The notes under the pieces were generated by a model. It saw only the letters and a list, made by a program, of their open reading frames with translations. It had not been told where the DNA came from and ran no database searches. The position numbers and the translations under genes are program-made. A DNA stretch of 9,616 nucleotides, taken from the NCBI GenBank assembly GCA_034430255.1, contig DAOUEU010000002.1, forward strand, positions 1-9,616, written 5' to 3'. Each line of letters begins with the position of its first letter. Within the stretch, counting starts at the first letter, position 1. This stretch comes from DATKYK01 sp034430255. Lineage in GTDB: Bacteria; Chloroflexota; Dehalococcoidia; E44-bin15. This document shows, one piece after another, positions 1 through 7,599 of this stretch.

Positions 1-402
1 ACCGAGGGTTACAGACTCGGCCTCACCGACCTGCCAGTCCTTTTCAGCCTCACCGCTCAGCACCTGAACGAGGGACAGCGCTTCATCTAAAACCTGATCG
101 GCACTCCGACCTTCGGCCGATCCGGAGAGAACGATTAGCTCAGGCGCGTCTTCCTCCACCGTCTCTCTGAAGATCATGGCGCCGAGGTCTTCTAAGATGG
201 TCCTCTCCACTATCCACCCCTCAGGATATTGGATGGACAGCTTCGCCTCCTCGCTGATGAAGGTTTTGATACCTGCTGGCGCCGTCGGCGTAGGCATCGG
301 GGTCGTAACCGTCGGCGCAGCCGTGCAGGAAAGAATTGACACCATGAGCAGCCCTAGCAGGCTCAAAATCGAGGTTCTCCGATATGTTCGTGAACGCATC
401 AT
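1..402 (-). CDS. Putative lipoprotein with a PsbP/DcrB-like start (partial, C-terminus off window)
   Basis: The first 134 codons are visible; the gene runs off the left edge. I read it by reverse-complementing the edge. The N-terminus is basic (MMRSRTYRR), followed by a hydrophobic stretch and the lipobox-like ILSC with Cys26. This indicates a type II signal peptide and a lipid-anchored extracytoplasmic protein. A Thr/Pro-rich linker follows, then a domain whose start (FISEEAKLSIQYPEGW) resembles PsbP/DcrB-type domains, where a YPxGW motif is common. That family link is a loose inference. Two adjacent ATGs (402 and 399) are possible starts. The one at 402 is preferred because a GGAGGTG lies 8 nt upstream and it gives a 4-nt ATGA overlap with the end of nrdG. 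The overlap suggests co-transcription, although a functional link to nucleotide reduction is not obvious. The residues are read directly; the function is unknown. Confidence 0.75.
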   Translation of the reverse strand, partial: MMRSRTYRRTSILSLLGLLMVSILSCTAAPTVTTPMPTPTAPAGIKTFISEEAKLSIQYPEGWIVERTILEDLGAMIFRETVEEDAPELIVLSGSAEGRSADQVLDEALSLVQVLSGEAEKDWQVGEAESVTLG

Positions 403-1097
403 AATCCTCTCACCTCCACCTCCCCTATCCACCTCTCCGCCGCCTGAGCCATCTCCAGCAGCGTCCGGGCCGGATAGGGAGCGATCTCTCTGAAGCGGGG
501 CACGAGAGTTGCCTGAGGGCGAAATTGCTGCAAGACGTACTTCCCGGCTCTGGCGATTAGCTTGACTATCTCCTCGACGTCCTCAGGGGCCACGATGCCC
601 GGCACCACCGTGGTGCGGAACTCGTGATCTATCCCCGAAGTCAGTATCAACCTCACGCTCTCTTCGATCCGCTGCCCCTCAACCGGCACGCCGGCCGCCA
701 AAGGATACTTCGCCGGGGATGTCTTGATGTCCATGGCCACGTAATCCAGCAGCCCTTGCTCTAGCAGTTCTCTGAGTATCTGAGGGCGGTAGCCGTTGGT
801 GTCCAGTTTGATCGCCAGGCCCAGTTCTTTCAGCTTCCGCATAAAATCGTCGAGGCCCTTTTGCAGCGTCGGCTCGCCGCCGGTGATCACCACCCCATCA
901 ATCAGACCCCGCCGACGTGTGAGATGCTGGAAGATCTCGGCAAGGTCAATCTCTGGGAGGCCATCCGGATGCAGCACCAGTTCCGAGTTTTGACAGTAGG
1001 GACAGCGAAAGTTGCAGCCGCTGGTGAAGAGCACGGTGGCGATTCTCCCCGGATAGTCAATGAGCGAGGTTCTCACCCACCCCCTGATTTGCATCAC
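399..1097 (-). CDS. nrdG: Anaerobic ribonucleoside-triphosphate reductase activating protein (radical SAM)
   Basis: The 232-residue protein has the radical-SAM cluster motif CNFRCPYC (Cys28, Cys32, Cys35) that binds a [4Fe-4S] cluster and S-adenosylmethionine. It also has the GGEPT motif (73-77) that contacts SAM. The start (RTSLIDYPGRIATVLFTSGC) is typical of the NrdG2-type activases found beside nrdD in anaerobes. The family cleaves SAM reductively and abstracts hydrogen from a glycine near the C-terminus of NrdD, creating the glycyl radical. It acts in the cytoplasm and is oxygen-sensitive. The gene follows nrdD directly: a GTG at 1097 overlaps the nrdD stop by 4 nt, and an ATG one codon later (1094) overlaps it by 1 nt. 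Either start gives translational coupling. The gene is GC-rich like nrdD. Family assignment is firm; the choice between the two starts is not. Confidence 0.93.
   Translation of the reverse strand: MMQIRGWVRTSLIDYPGRIATVLFTSGCNFRCPYCQNSELVLHPDGLPEIDLAEIFQHLTRRRGLIDGVVITGGEPTLQKGLDDFMRKLKELGLAIKLDTNGYRPQILRELLEQGLLDYVAMDIKTSPAKYPLAAGVPVEGQRIEESVRLILTSGIDHEFRTTVVPGIVAPEDVEEIVKLIARAGKYVLQQFRPQATLVPRFREIAPYPARTLLEMAQAAERWIGEVEVRGL
411..417 (-). promoter_or_regulatory. Ribosome binding site of the lipoprotein gene
   Basis: GGAGGTG on the minus strand lies inside the 3' end of nrdG, 8 nt before the ATG at 402. It supports that start over the adjacent ATG at 399. Confidence 0.55.
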
Positions 1098-3250
1098 CCC
1101 ACTGTCCTCGCCAGCACCGTGTATTCCCTGCGCTCATCGAACTCCCGTTTCTTGCCCACGTTCCAGTTCCGAATGGGACGCAGATAGCCCACTATCCGAG
1201 AGTAAACCTCACAGGGCACCTTACTATCTGTGCGCGCCACGTTTGCTAGTTCCTCCGGCGTGTGGTCGCAGGGGCAGTAGGAGTGCTCGCCTGAGATATA
1301 GCCGTGGACGGGGCAGATGCTGAAGGTGGGAGTGAGGGTGTAGTACGGCAGGCGGAAGTTCTCGGCGATCCGCCGCACCAGCAGGCGCGCCTGTCGCCAG
1401 TCGTCTATCCTCTCGCCCAGGAAGGCGTGGAGCACCGTTCCCCCGGTGTAGAGCACCTGCAGGTCGTCCTGGTGCTCCAAAGCCTCGAAGACATCGTCAG
1501 TATAGCCCACCGGCAGATGGGTGGAGTTGGTGTAGTATGGAGCTTCGTCCGTACCCGCGGTGATGATGTCCGGGAACCTGGCTTTGTCCGCCTTGGCCAG
1601 CCGATAGGTGGCCCCTTCGGCAGGGGTGGCCTCCAGATTATAAAGGTTGCCCGTCTCCGCCTGGAAGCCCTTTAGCTTCTCCCGCATGAAGTGGAGCGTT
1701 TTCAGGGCCAAAGCCTTGCCGTCGGGATGGGCGATGCTAACTCCTAAGAAATTGAGACAGGCCTCGTTCATGCCGTTCAGTCCGATGGTGGAGAAATGGT
1801 TAGCCCAGTAGGCGCCCCCTATTTTCTTGATGGCCGCCAGGTAGTGCCTGGCGTAAGGGTACAGCCCCCTCTCGGTGAACTTTTCCAGAGTCTTCCGCTT
1901 GATTTCCAGGCTCGTCTTGGCTATCTCCATCAGCCGTTCCAGCCGGCGGAAGAAATCCTCTTCATCGCTGGCCAGGTAGCCGAGGCGGGCCAGGTTTATG
2001 GTCACCACCCCGATGCTGCCCGTTAGCGGATTGGCGCCAAAGTAGCCGCCGCCTCGCTTGCGCAGCTCACGGTTGTCCAGCCTCAATCTGCAACACATTG
2101 ACCTGGCATCCTCGGGGCTCATATCGCTGTTCACGAAGTTGGCGAAGTAGGGGATGCCGTATTTAGCAGTCATCTGCCAGATGGCGTCGGGGAGGGAGTT
2201 TTCCCAATCGAAATCCTTGGAGATGTTGTAAGTTGGAATGGGAAAGGTGAACACCCGCCCTTTGGCGTCCCCCTCCAGCATCACCTCGGCGAAGGCGCGA
2301 TTGATGAGGTCCATCTCGCGGGCGAAGTCGCCGTAGGTCTCCTCCTTGAACTCGCCGCCGATGATGACCGGCCTGTCACGCAGGGTGCTGGGCGGGAACA
2401 GGTCCATGGTCAGATTCGTAAATGGGCTCTGGAATCCAACTCTAGTGGGTACGTTGATGTTGAAGACGAACTCCTGAACGGCCTGCTTGGCCCCGCGATA
2501 GTCCAGCCCGTCGTAGCGGACGAAGGGAGCTAACAGGGTATCGAAGTTGGAGAAGGCTTGAGCGCCAGCCGATTCTCCCTGGAGGGTGTAGAAGAAGTTC
2601 ACGATTTGTCCCAGGGCCGAGCGGAGATGCTTGGGGGGCTTGCTCTCCGTCTTGGTCGGCACGCCGCCAAATCCCCTGGCCAGCAGGTCTTGCAGGTCCC
2701 AGCCGCAGCAGTAGGCAGCGAGGATGGAGAGGTCATGGATATGGAAGTCCCCCTCCGCGTGGGCCTCCTGGACCTCCGGAGGGTAGATCTTATGCAGCCA
2801 GTATCTGGCTGAGACCGCCGAGGCGACGTGGAAGTTCAGCCCTTGGAGGGAGTAGCTCATGTTAGCGTTCTCGTTCACCCTCCAGTCAGAGCATTCCAGG
2901 TAATCGTCCATGAGTGTCAGGCTGTCCAGGAGCAGATTCTCCGTCTCCCGGACCTGGGCGCGCCGCTCGCGGTAGAGGATGTAGGCCTTGGCCATGCGGA
3001 CGTAGCCGTTCTCAATGAGCGCGGCCTCCACCAAATCCTGGATCTCCTCCACCGAGGGAACCCTGCCCTGGCCGAAGAAATCCCTCTCCAGAGGGACAAC
3101 GACGGCATCGGTAATCCTCTCCGCCACCCTTCTGCCATCCTCCTGGCCCACCGCCTGGGCGGCCTTGAAGATGGCGTTGGCGATCTTCTCGCGGTCGAAG
3201 GGCACGATTCGACCATCTCGTTTGCGGATTTGAGCTGTGGCAATACTCAT
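1094..3250 (-). CDS. nrdD: Anaerobic (class III) ribonucleoside-triphosphate reductase
   Basis: The 718-residue protein reduces ribonucleotides to deoxyribonucleotides by glycyl-radical chemistry. Residues about 7-100 form an ATP-cone (IRKRDGRIVPFDREKI and onward), the allosteric nucleotide-binding domain. The catalytic barrel includes the family-typical MCCRLR (Cys386-Cys387). A C-terminal metal-site region has SICPVHGY (Cys646, His649) and HSYCPCDH (Cys659, Cys661, His663). The radical-bearing glycine is most likely Gly688 in SRIVGYLRP, about 30 residues from the end, as is usual. Length and domain order fit a full-length enzyme. The start at 3250 has AGGAGG 5 nt upstream. The end overlaps nrdG. 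In many anaerobes nrdR lies next to nrdD; here more than 6 kb of other DNA separates them. The C-terminal cysteine spacing (CPC rather than the CPxC I would expect) is a small oddity. Confidence 0.97.
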   Translation of the reverse strand: MSIATAQIRKRDGRIVPFDREKIANAIFKAAQAVGQEDGRRVAERITDAVVVPLERDFFGQGRVPSVEEIQDLVEAALIENGYVRMAKAYILYRERRAQVRETENLLLDSLTLMDDYLECSDWRVNENANMSYSLQGLNFHVASAVSARYWLHKIYPPEVQEAHAEGDFHIHDLSILAAYCCGWDLQDLLARGFGGVPTKTESKPPKHLRSALGQIVNFFYTLQGESAGAQAFSNFDTLLAPFVRYDGLDYRGAKQAVQEFVFNINVPTRVGFQSPFTNLTMDLFPPSTLRDRPVIIGGEFKEETYGDFAREMDLINRAFAEVMLEGDAKGRVFTFPIPTYNISKDFDWENSLPDAIWQMTAKYGIPYFANFVNSDMSPEDARSMCCRLRLDNRELRKRGGGYFGANPLTGSIGVVTINLARLGYLASDEEDFFRRLERLMEIAKTSLEIKRKTLEKFTERGLYPYARHYLAAIKKIGGAYWANHFSTIGLNGMNEACLNFLGVSIAHPDGKALALKTLHFMREKLKGFQAETGNLYNLEATPAEGATYRLAKADKARFPDIITAGTDEAPYYTNSTHLPVGYTDDVFEALEHQDDLQVLYTGGTVLHAFLGERIDDWRQARLLVRRIAENFRLPYYTLTPTFSICPVHGYISGEHSYCPCDHTPEELANVARTDSKVPCEVYSRIVGYLRPIRNWNVGKKREFDERREYTVLARTVG

Positions 3251-3255
3251 TTTTT

Positions 3256-3261
3256 CCTCCT
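3256..3261 (-). promoter_or_regulatory. Ribosome binding site of nrdD
   Basis: A perfect AGGAGG on the minus strand, separated by five bases from the ATG at 3250, fixes the nrdD start. Confidence 0.8.
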
Positions 3262-3331
3262 TGACTTGGAACTTTCCGCCACCCCTCCCGCGTCAGAGCT
3301 AAGCACTTGGATCCCATTCGAAGAGTAGCAA

Positions 3332-3351
3332 GCCAGGCTTCCACACCTGGC
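3332..3351 (-). other. Small hairpin in the nrdD leader region
   Basis: GCCAGG and CCTGGC form a perfect 6-bp stem around an 8-nt loop, about 80 nt upstream of nrdD. No T-run follows on either strand, so it is not a convincing intrinsic terminator. It could be a leader structure or chance. The surrounding 3251-3380 contains no ORF I can support, no clear -35/-10 pair and no obvious NrdR box (consensus near ACACTATATATAGTGT). Confidence 0.25.
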
Positions 3352-3380
3352 ATAAACGACGTTTGCCAAGTTAGTTTCTC

Positions 3381-3790
3381 TTACCTCCCCACTTCGTTAT
3401 ACTCGGGGTTCCTACCGCCGTGACTCTTCCTATAGCTCTCAAGGCTCTGCTCTTCCCACCTCTGAGCTGTCTCCCTAGTAACCGCAAAGGGTGATGGGGA
3501 GTAGATCAAATAGTAGTATCTCGATGTAGAGGCGTCGTGGATTCTAGGGAGCTTGAATCAGAGTTAAGGCGCTGGTAGCCGGGACTAAGTTCTATAATTG
3601 CATCAGCACAAATGCTAAAGAACACCCTCGGAGCTTGTCTCATCAATAAGTAGAGGAAATGCTGTCCACTCAAGTTACGGGCAAGGTTATCATCGGTACA
3701 GGTCCCACTTCAGGAGGAAGATCATTAACAATATCTCCGTGCCATGTCCCTCTATGAAGGGCTTCTCACGGCAGGGGTGTTATCCGGAAA
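3381..3790 (-). pseudogene. Decayed coding relic with frameshifts, family unknown
   Basis: No intact gene lies between the kinase fusion and nrdD, but the minus strand reads as protein-like sequence that changes frame. A segment open at 3765-3670 includes HRGTWHGDIVNDLPPEVGPV. A second open at 3709-3506 includes SGQHFLYLLMRQAPRVFF and ADAIIELSPGYQRLNSD. A third open at 3557-3381 includes FKLPRIHDASTSRYYYLIYS and RWEEQSLESYRKSHGGRNPE, ending in TAA. Joining the second to the third needs one extra base near 3558 (NS[D/E]FKLPRI), and joining the first to the second needs a similar change near 3690-3709. A fourth piece (FPDNTPAV) begins at 3790, beside the kinase stop. This is best read as the remains of a gene that once closed the operon. 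I do not recognise the family; a lost restriction or effector partner of the upstream methylase is speculative. Sequencing error could also explain single-base shifts. Confidence 0.45.
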
Positions 3791-3791
3791 C

Positions 3792-4985
3792 CTATGGCGA
3801 TCTACTGAAGAATTGGTAGATAGCCAGTGCGATAGCCAATACGACTGATATGGCGGATAAGACAAGCGGCAGGATCTTTATCCACCACTTTTCTTTCTTA
3901 AGATCCTCTACATCATCTATTAGTTCATTGATAGCACTTGCTTCAACCATCTTAGGTAGATAGGCTGCAATGCTCACTCTGTTTTGATATTTCCCCTTAT
4001 AAGGAATAGTAGGTTCTATCAATTTGAGAAACTCAATAGTCGTGAAGTGTTCTCCGCGCTTTAACTGCACCTTTTCATTGGATGTGTTAAACAGAAAACA
4101 GAACAGCCCTCCTTCAAAACCAGGATCAATTTGAGGCCCATTAGATAGGATAACTCCTTCACAAAATAAACTTACAGAGAGATCAAATCTTCCAGCTATG
4201 TCCTTTGGGAAATTGGCGATTTCTTTGCTTGAAGCAAGGACGTAATCCCCAGGTTCCATCACTATAAAAACAGTTTTTTCATCTAACGTGTGTATCTTAC
4301 CTTTGTGGTAGTACTCATCCCCAAGGACTAAATCATAGGACGCTCCTTCAACATTATTCAAATTGGCATTCTCTAGAAGCATTCCACATTTTATCATTAA
4401 CTTAATCAATTTGCTGGGTAATACACCGCCCACATTTCTGTAGCCCCACAAATAGTATATTAAATGGATGATATCCTCTAAATCTGCGTCACTTGCATTA
4501 ATGGCATATATACAATTTTCAGCATATTTTCTATCTTCTTCTCTCTGTTTCCCGATGCTTTCATTAGTTTGATCTCCTCGTTGTCTTAATTGGTAGTCAA
4601 GAACATCATCAGATGCATCCAAGAAAACCGTAAGAAACATGTATTCTTCTTCTCCTTTAGCTTCCAATTCTTCCACTGATTTTGGCGCTAAAATCAACAG
4701 AGGCGTTCTATTATTTTCTCTCACCTTCTCCAATGCCTCATAAGTAATCCCATAATGCTTGCCTCTATATTCTGCTTCTACTAGTAGCTTATTCGAACTC
4801 TGTAACCCCTCAAATTGTTCCTCGTTTATGTACTGATATTGCCCAGGAATATCATCTTTGCGATGCTCCCAAGTAGTTACAGCTTGGACTGTTTGGAATA
4901 TCTCATATTCTTCACAAAGGCTTCTCGCAACAGTTGATTTCCCAACCCCGCTTGTACCTGTTACTATGATTCCTTTGTATTCCAT
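3792..4985 (-). CDS. Guanylate-kinase-like / dCTP-deaminase-fold fusion with C-terminal membrane helix
   Basis: The 397-residue protein has three parts. Residues 1 to about 180 look like a guanylate kinase: P-loop GTSGVGKST (10-18), TTWEHRKDD (37-45) where the kinase TTRxxRxxE would lie, RGKHYGIT (74-81) matching the GNYYGT region, and a lid-like QLRQRG (132-137). Tryptophan replaces the first GMP-contacting arginine. Residues about 190-343 resemble the trimeric dCTP deaminase/dUTPase fold: GASYDLVLGDEYY (214-226), IDPGFEGG (286-293) and LKRGEHFTTIEF (308-319). Aligned by eye to E. coli Dcd, the GRSSLAR catalytic segment reads DLSVSLF and the catalytic Glu of VLEFYN is Phe297. The domain may therefore bind nucleotides without deaminating them. 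A short helical segment leads to a membrane helix (about 369-393), so the protein is probably C-terminally anchored. The start follows the methylase stop by 2 nt and has a strong RBS. Fold assignments are fairly secure; activity is unknown. Confidence 0.82.
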   Translation of the reverse strand: MEYKGIIVTGTSGVGKSTVARSLCEEYEIFQTVQAVTTWEHRKDDIPGQYQYINEEQFEGLQSSNKLLVEAEYRGKHYGITYEALEKVRENNRTPLLILAPKSVEELEAKGEEEYMFLTVFLDASDDVLDYQLRQRGDQTNESIGKQREEDRKYAENCIYAINASDADLEDIIHLIYYLWGYRNVGGVLPSKLIKLMIKCGMLLENANLNNVEGASYDLVLGDEYYHKGKIHTLDEKTVFIVMEPGDYVLASSKEIANFPKDIAGRFDLSVSLFCEGVILSNGPQIDPGFEGGLFCFLFNTSNEKVQLKRGEHFTTIEFLKLIEPTIPYKGKYQNRVSIAAYLPKMVEASAINELIDDVEDLKKEKWWIKILPLVLSAISVVLAIALAIYQFFSRSP

Positions 4986-4987
4986 AG

Positions 4988-6250
4988 CTACTCCTTCCTA
5001 AACAGATGAATCTTCTCTCGTTCCAAAGTAGTCCACTTTATATTATGCGACCGTCGTTTTGCTGGCAGTATTCTTTCGAACTCGTCCTCTGTCGTTAGAC
5101 CATAATCGCCCATACTGCTCAAGACTCTCTGGACAATATGCTTACGGTCCCTATTGTTCTCATTGTCTGTGTCAAAAACAGGCATAACATAGCATGCATA
5201 CCCCCCACTTTTTATTTTAGTTGAGATCACTTTATTCGCTTCTTTCATGTCATTCAGATAATCCTTGAGTGAAGATTTCCTGCCCCTTTTCCGCCGTGCA
5301 CCGATTTCCAGATTCATGTCGTTGCAACCACTACTTAGTCCCACCTTTTCGCCAAGCCAATAGTAAGACAATCGTTGGGATGCTGCGTAATCAGTCATCT
5401 CTGGATATGGAGGAGAAGTAACAACCAAATCTACAGAGTTATCTGGTATTCCTTTACAATTCATTATATCTTCATGAAATATTGTTTGTCTTTCTGACAA
5501 TTCCTTGTACAAATGATGATAGCCAGGCATAACACATTCTAGACGTTCTGATATATCTTTAAGCAGTCCATTTATGTGCTTGCTGAATAAGTTGAGTGCT
5601 GCTTTGTCTTTAATATCGCTTTTCTTTGGCAGTACATTATCAGCTATACATCCCCATCCTCTATCTTGACTACTTGCAGTTTTCAAAATCGCTGAGATGG
5701 ATATCCGCATAGCTGCCTTCATTTCTTTATCACTGCAATCTGCTTCTTCAATGAAAAGATAAGAGAGCTGATTTAATGTCTTTCTAGAATACCAATCTCT
5801 TAATTGGTCGATTAGTACATTCTCAGGGGACTTTGAAGTATATTCTTTGTCCGAATCAAAATCCTCCGCCAATTTCATAATCTTCCCTCTCAAACTATCA
5901 AAATCTATTTCGGGGTTAAAGAGGACAAACAGCGATCGCATATATTCAACAGCTACTCTGCAGATTTCTGTTGCCAGCGGTCTTCGATTAAGCAAAAGGG
6001 CTTGGAAACATGTTGTCCCTATTCCAGCAAAAGGATCGTAGACTACAGCATCAGGTAAGGTTAAAACCTCTATCAACGTAAACGGGATTTCTGGAACAAA
6101 TGTGCCAGGAAACCAGTGATGTTTTCTGCAATTAAATGGGCGCATCTCATCTGGAGAGAAAACACCTTTGAAGTAGAAATCCCAGTTTATGTTGTTTAAT
6201 ATCGCTTTTGCTTTGCGAATATCATTTAGAAGCGGGTTTTCTTTATTCAC
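4988..6250 (-). CDS. DNA amino-methyltransferase (N4-cytosine or N6-adenine), SPPY type
   Basis: The 420-residue protein carries a motif X-like segment (HHWFPGTFVPEIPFTLIEVL, 44-63), then motif I DPFAGIGTT (72-80) for S-adenosylmethionine. Motif IV TSPPY (278-282) follows in DLVVTSPPYPEMTDYA. Motif order is X, I, a roughly 195-residue insert, then IV. This is an alpha-like rather than beta-like permutation, and the insert could hold target recognition. SPPY is more typical of N4-cytosine methylases and D/NPPY of N6-adenine enzymes, so N4-cytosine is favoured, not proven. The start is GTG at 6250, overlapping the HD gene stop by 4 nt (GTGA) with no strong SD, so it is probably translated by coupling. 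No intact restriction endonuclease is visible beside it; only the decayed relic downstream could have been one. The gene is AT-rich like its operon partners and unlike nrdD. Confidence 0.88.
   Translation of the reverse strand: MNKENPLLNDIRKAKAILNNINWDFYFKGVFSPDEMRPFNCRKHHWFPGTFVPEIPFTLIEVLTLPDAVVYDPFAGIGTTCFQALLLNRRPLATEICRVAVEYMRSLFVLFNPEIDFDSLRGKIMKLAEDFDSDKEYTSKSPENVLIDQLRDWYSRKTLNQLSYLFIEEADCSDKEMKAAMRISISAILKTASSQDRGWGCIADNVLPKKSDIKDKAALNLFSKHINGLLKDISERLECVMPGYHHLYKELSERQTIFHEDIMNCKGIPDNSVDLVVTSPPYPEMTDYAASQRLSYYWLGEKVGLSSGCNDMNLEIGARRKRGRKSSLKDYLNDMKEANKVISTKIKSGGYACYVMPVFDTDNENNRDRKHIVQRVLSSMGDYGLTTEDEFERILPAKRRSHNIKWTTLEREKIHLFRKE
4991..4999 (-). promoter_or_regulatory. Ribosome binding site of the kinase/dCTP-deaminase-like fusion
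   Basis: AGGAAGGAG on the minus strand lies 5 nt before the ATG at 4985, within the last codons of the methylase gene. It is the strongest Shine-Dalgarno sequence in the inserted operon and suggests higher or independent translation of the last gene. Confidence 0.65.
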
Positions 6251-7599
6251 AGTTTTTGAATTTCACCATAAAGCTTAAGTTGTCTTAGGTTTGGGTCCCC
6301 TAAAACATCGGATAGATATGCAGATATTTTTCGGCACATTTCGTTTTTGATCCCATAAGGAATATCGCTTATCGTGTATGTATTTAAGTACACATTCTTG
6401 AAAAAAACTCCGATTAGAAGTTGATTCGAAGATTTTCCAATTTGAACAACTGTGCCATCATCAGTTTGAATACAAACTCGTCTTTCTGTTTTGTTTACGT
6501 CAAGGATTGGATGTATTGCTATCATAGCATCCTTGAATCGAGGATCAAACCTCGACTGTATCATTTCAATAAGATTCAATTCTAATTTCTTCCTCGTGCT
6601 TATATCGCTAATGGACTCATATTTATCGGTTCTTGTAGTCGAGAAAATCCCCATACAACCATACAAATCACCTACCATAAGGCGTGAAATAATGTTGCGT
6701 GATTCAGAGCAAATGTTAGATAGTTTTTCCAAGAGTTCATGGTCAACATCATACCAGTTAAAGGGAAGATATGCCTTCTCTTTTGCAATCTCTATTGCCT
6801 CATTGAGCATACACTTTGCAGAAAACTCCTCAGGATTTAGGAGTAAAAGGGAATATAGTTCTTTACGTACCTTATGCCACTCCTCAACTAGAGGGATGGC
6901 CTCTTTCCTCAATATTAGTTTGCCATACTTATCTGTTGTAGGCTGTCCAGTATAAAGTGATCTAGCAAGCTTTAACGGCACCTCACCGGATTTTACTAGA
7001 CCGATATGGTATGCAAGCCTAAATACATTGTCTATGTTGTCTAGATCCATTGTTGAGTTTATTAAAGGACCAAACCTTCCATTTCCTGCAACAATTTCCC
7101 CTATTGCTTCTATGTCTTCGTCAGCGAGTTTGGAAGCCAATGCTCTCGGCATTCCAAAGAATATAGGTTCCAATGTAGCGTATTTGTAGCGATAAGATCC
7201 TTTTTTCTCTCCCAATATTATGTATTTAAAGGCTCGCTCATGATCAAATCCTTCTTTAGATTCGATATACTCTACCGAATGGCCAAATGCTGCACTTACC
7301 ACGTCATGTAATAAGGCTGCTAGCAAAAACCGTTCTTTCTCTTTTGTATCTATTGGACTTAATAGAGGCCATGAATTAAGGCACTCTTGTGCAAGATAAC
7401 ACGTCCCAACTGCGTGCTCATAGCGATTTATGTTTGCTCCCCCAGGCAGACAAAAGGAGTTTATATTGCAGAGTCGAACCTCACGAAGACGTTGTAACTC
7501 AGGACAAGGAATAACGTCCCAAACAAAGCGTGGTAAATCATTAATTATGCCATACAGGGGATCATAGATATATCTTTTATTTTCCCAAATTTCTTTCAT
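6247..7599 (-). CDS. HD-domain phosphohydrolase (SAMHD1/dGTPase-like, COG1078-like)
   Basis: From the ATG at 7599 the product has 450 residues. It shows an HD-superfamily metal site: His62 (NRYEHAVG), His98-Asp99 (ALLHDVV) and Asp187 (MDLDNIDNV, matching DVDxxDY of SAMHD1 and COG1078). The opening (YIYDPLYGIINDLPRFVWDV, then CPELQRLREVRL) is the classic start of this family, whose studied members hydrolyse dNTPs to deoxynucleosides and triphosphate. Where the family has HDxGHxPFSH, this protein has HDVVSAAFGH. The histidine three residues after the HD is Ser102, while the later histidine is kept (His107). Activity may thus be altered. An upstream start at 7686 is in frame, but it would overlap the FAD gene by 110 nt and add a tail that does not look family-like. 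The ATG at 7599 leaves a 23-nt overlap. Family is firm; dNTPase activity is inferred. Confidence 0.85.
   Translation of the reverse strand: MKEIWENKRYIYDPLYGIINDLPRFVWDVIPCPELQRLREVRLCNINSFCLPGGANINRYEHAVGTCYLAQECLNSWPLLSPIDTKEKERFLLAALLHDVVSAAFGHSVEYIESKEGFDHERAFKYIILGEKKGSYRYKYATLEPIFFGMPRALASKLADEDIEAIGEIVAGNGRFGPLINSTMDLDNIDNVFRLAYHIGLVKSGEVPLKLARSLYTGQPTTDKYGKLILRKEAIPLVEEWHKVRKELYSLLLLNPEEFSAKCMLNEAIEIAKEKAYLPFNWYDVDHELLEKLSNICSESRNIISRLMVGDLYGCMGIFSTTRTDKYESISDISTRKKLELNLIEMIQSRFDPRFKDAMIAIHPILDVNKTERRVCIQTDDGTVVQIGKSSNQLLIGVFFKNVYLNTYTISDIPYGIKNEMCRKISAYLSDVLGDPNLRQLKLYGEIQKL

Noticed and set aside
176..493. Plus-strand open frames over 176-3353 (for example 176-493, 2828-3328)
   Set aside because: They lie antisense to the lipoprotein, nrdG and nrdD genes, show no recognisable domain, and are typical long shadows in GC-rich coding DNA.
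3251..3791. NrdR boxes, a sigma-70 promoter or a terminator in the nrdD upstream region
   Set aside because: No pair of sites resembling the NrdR consensus, no well-spaced -35/-10 and no stem followed by a T-run could be found by eye.
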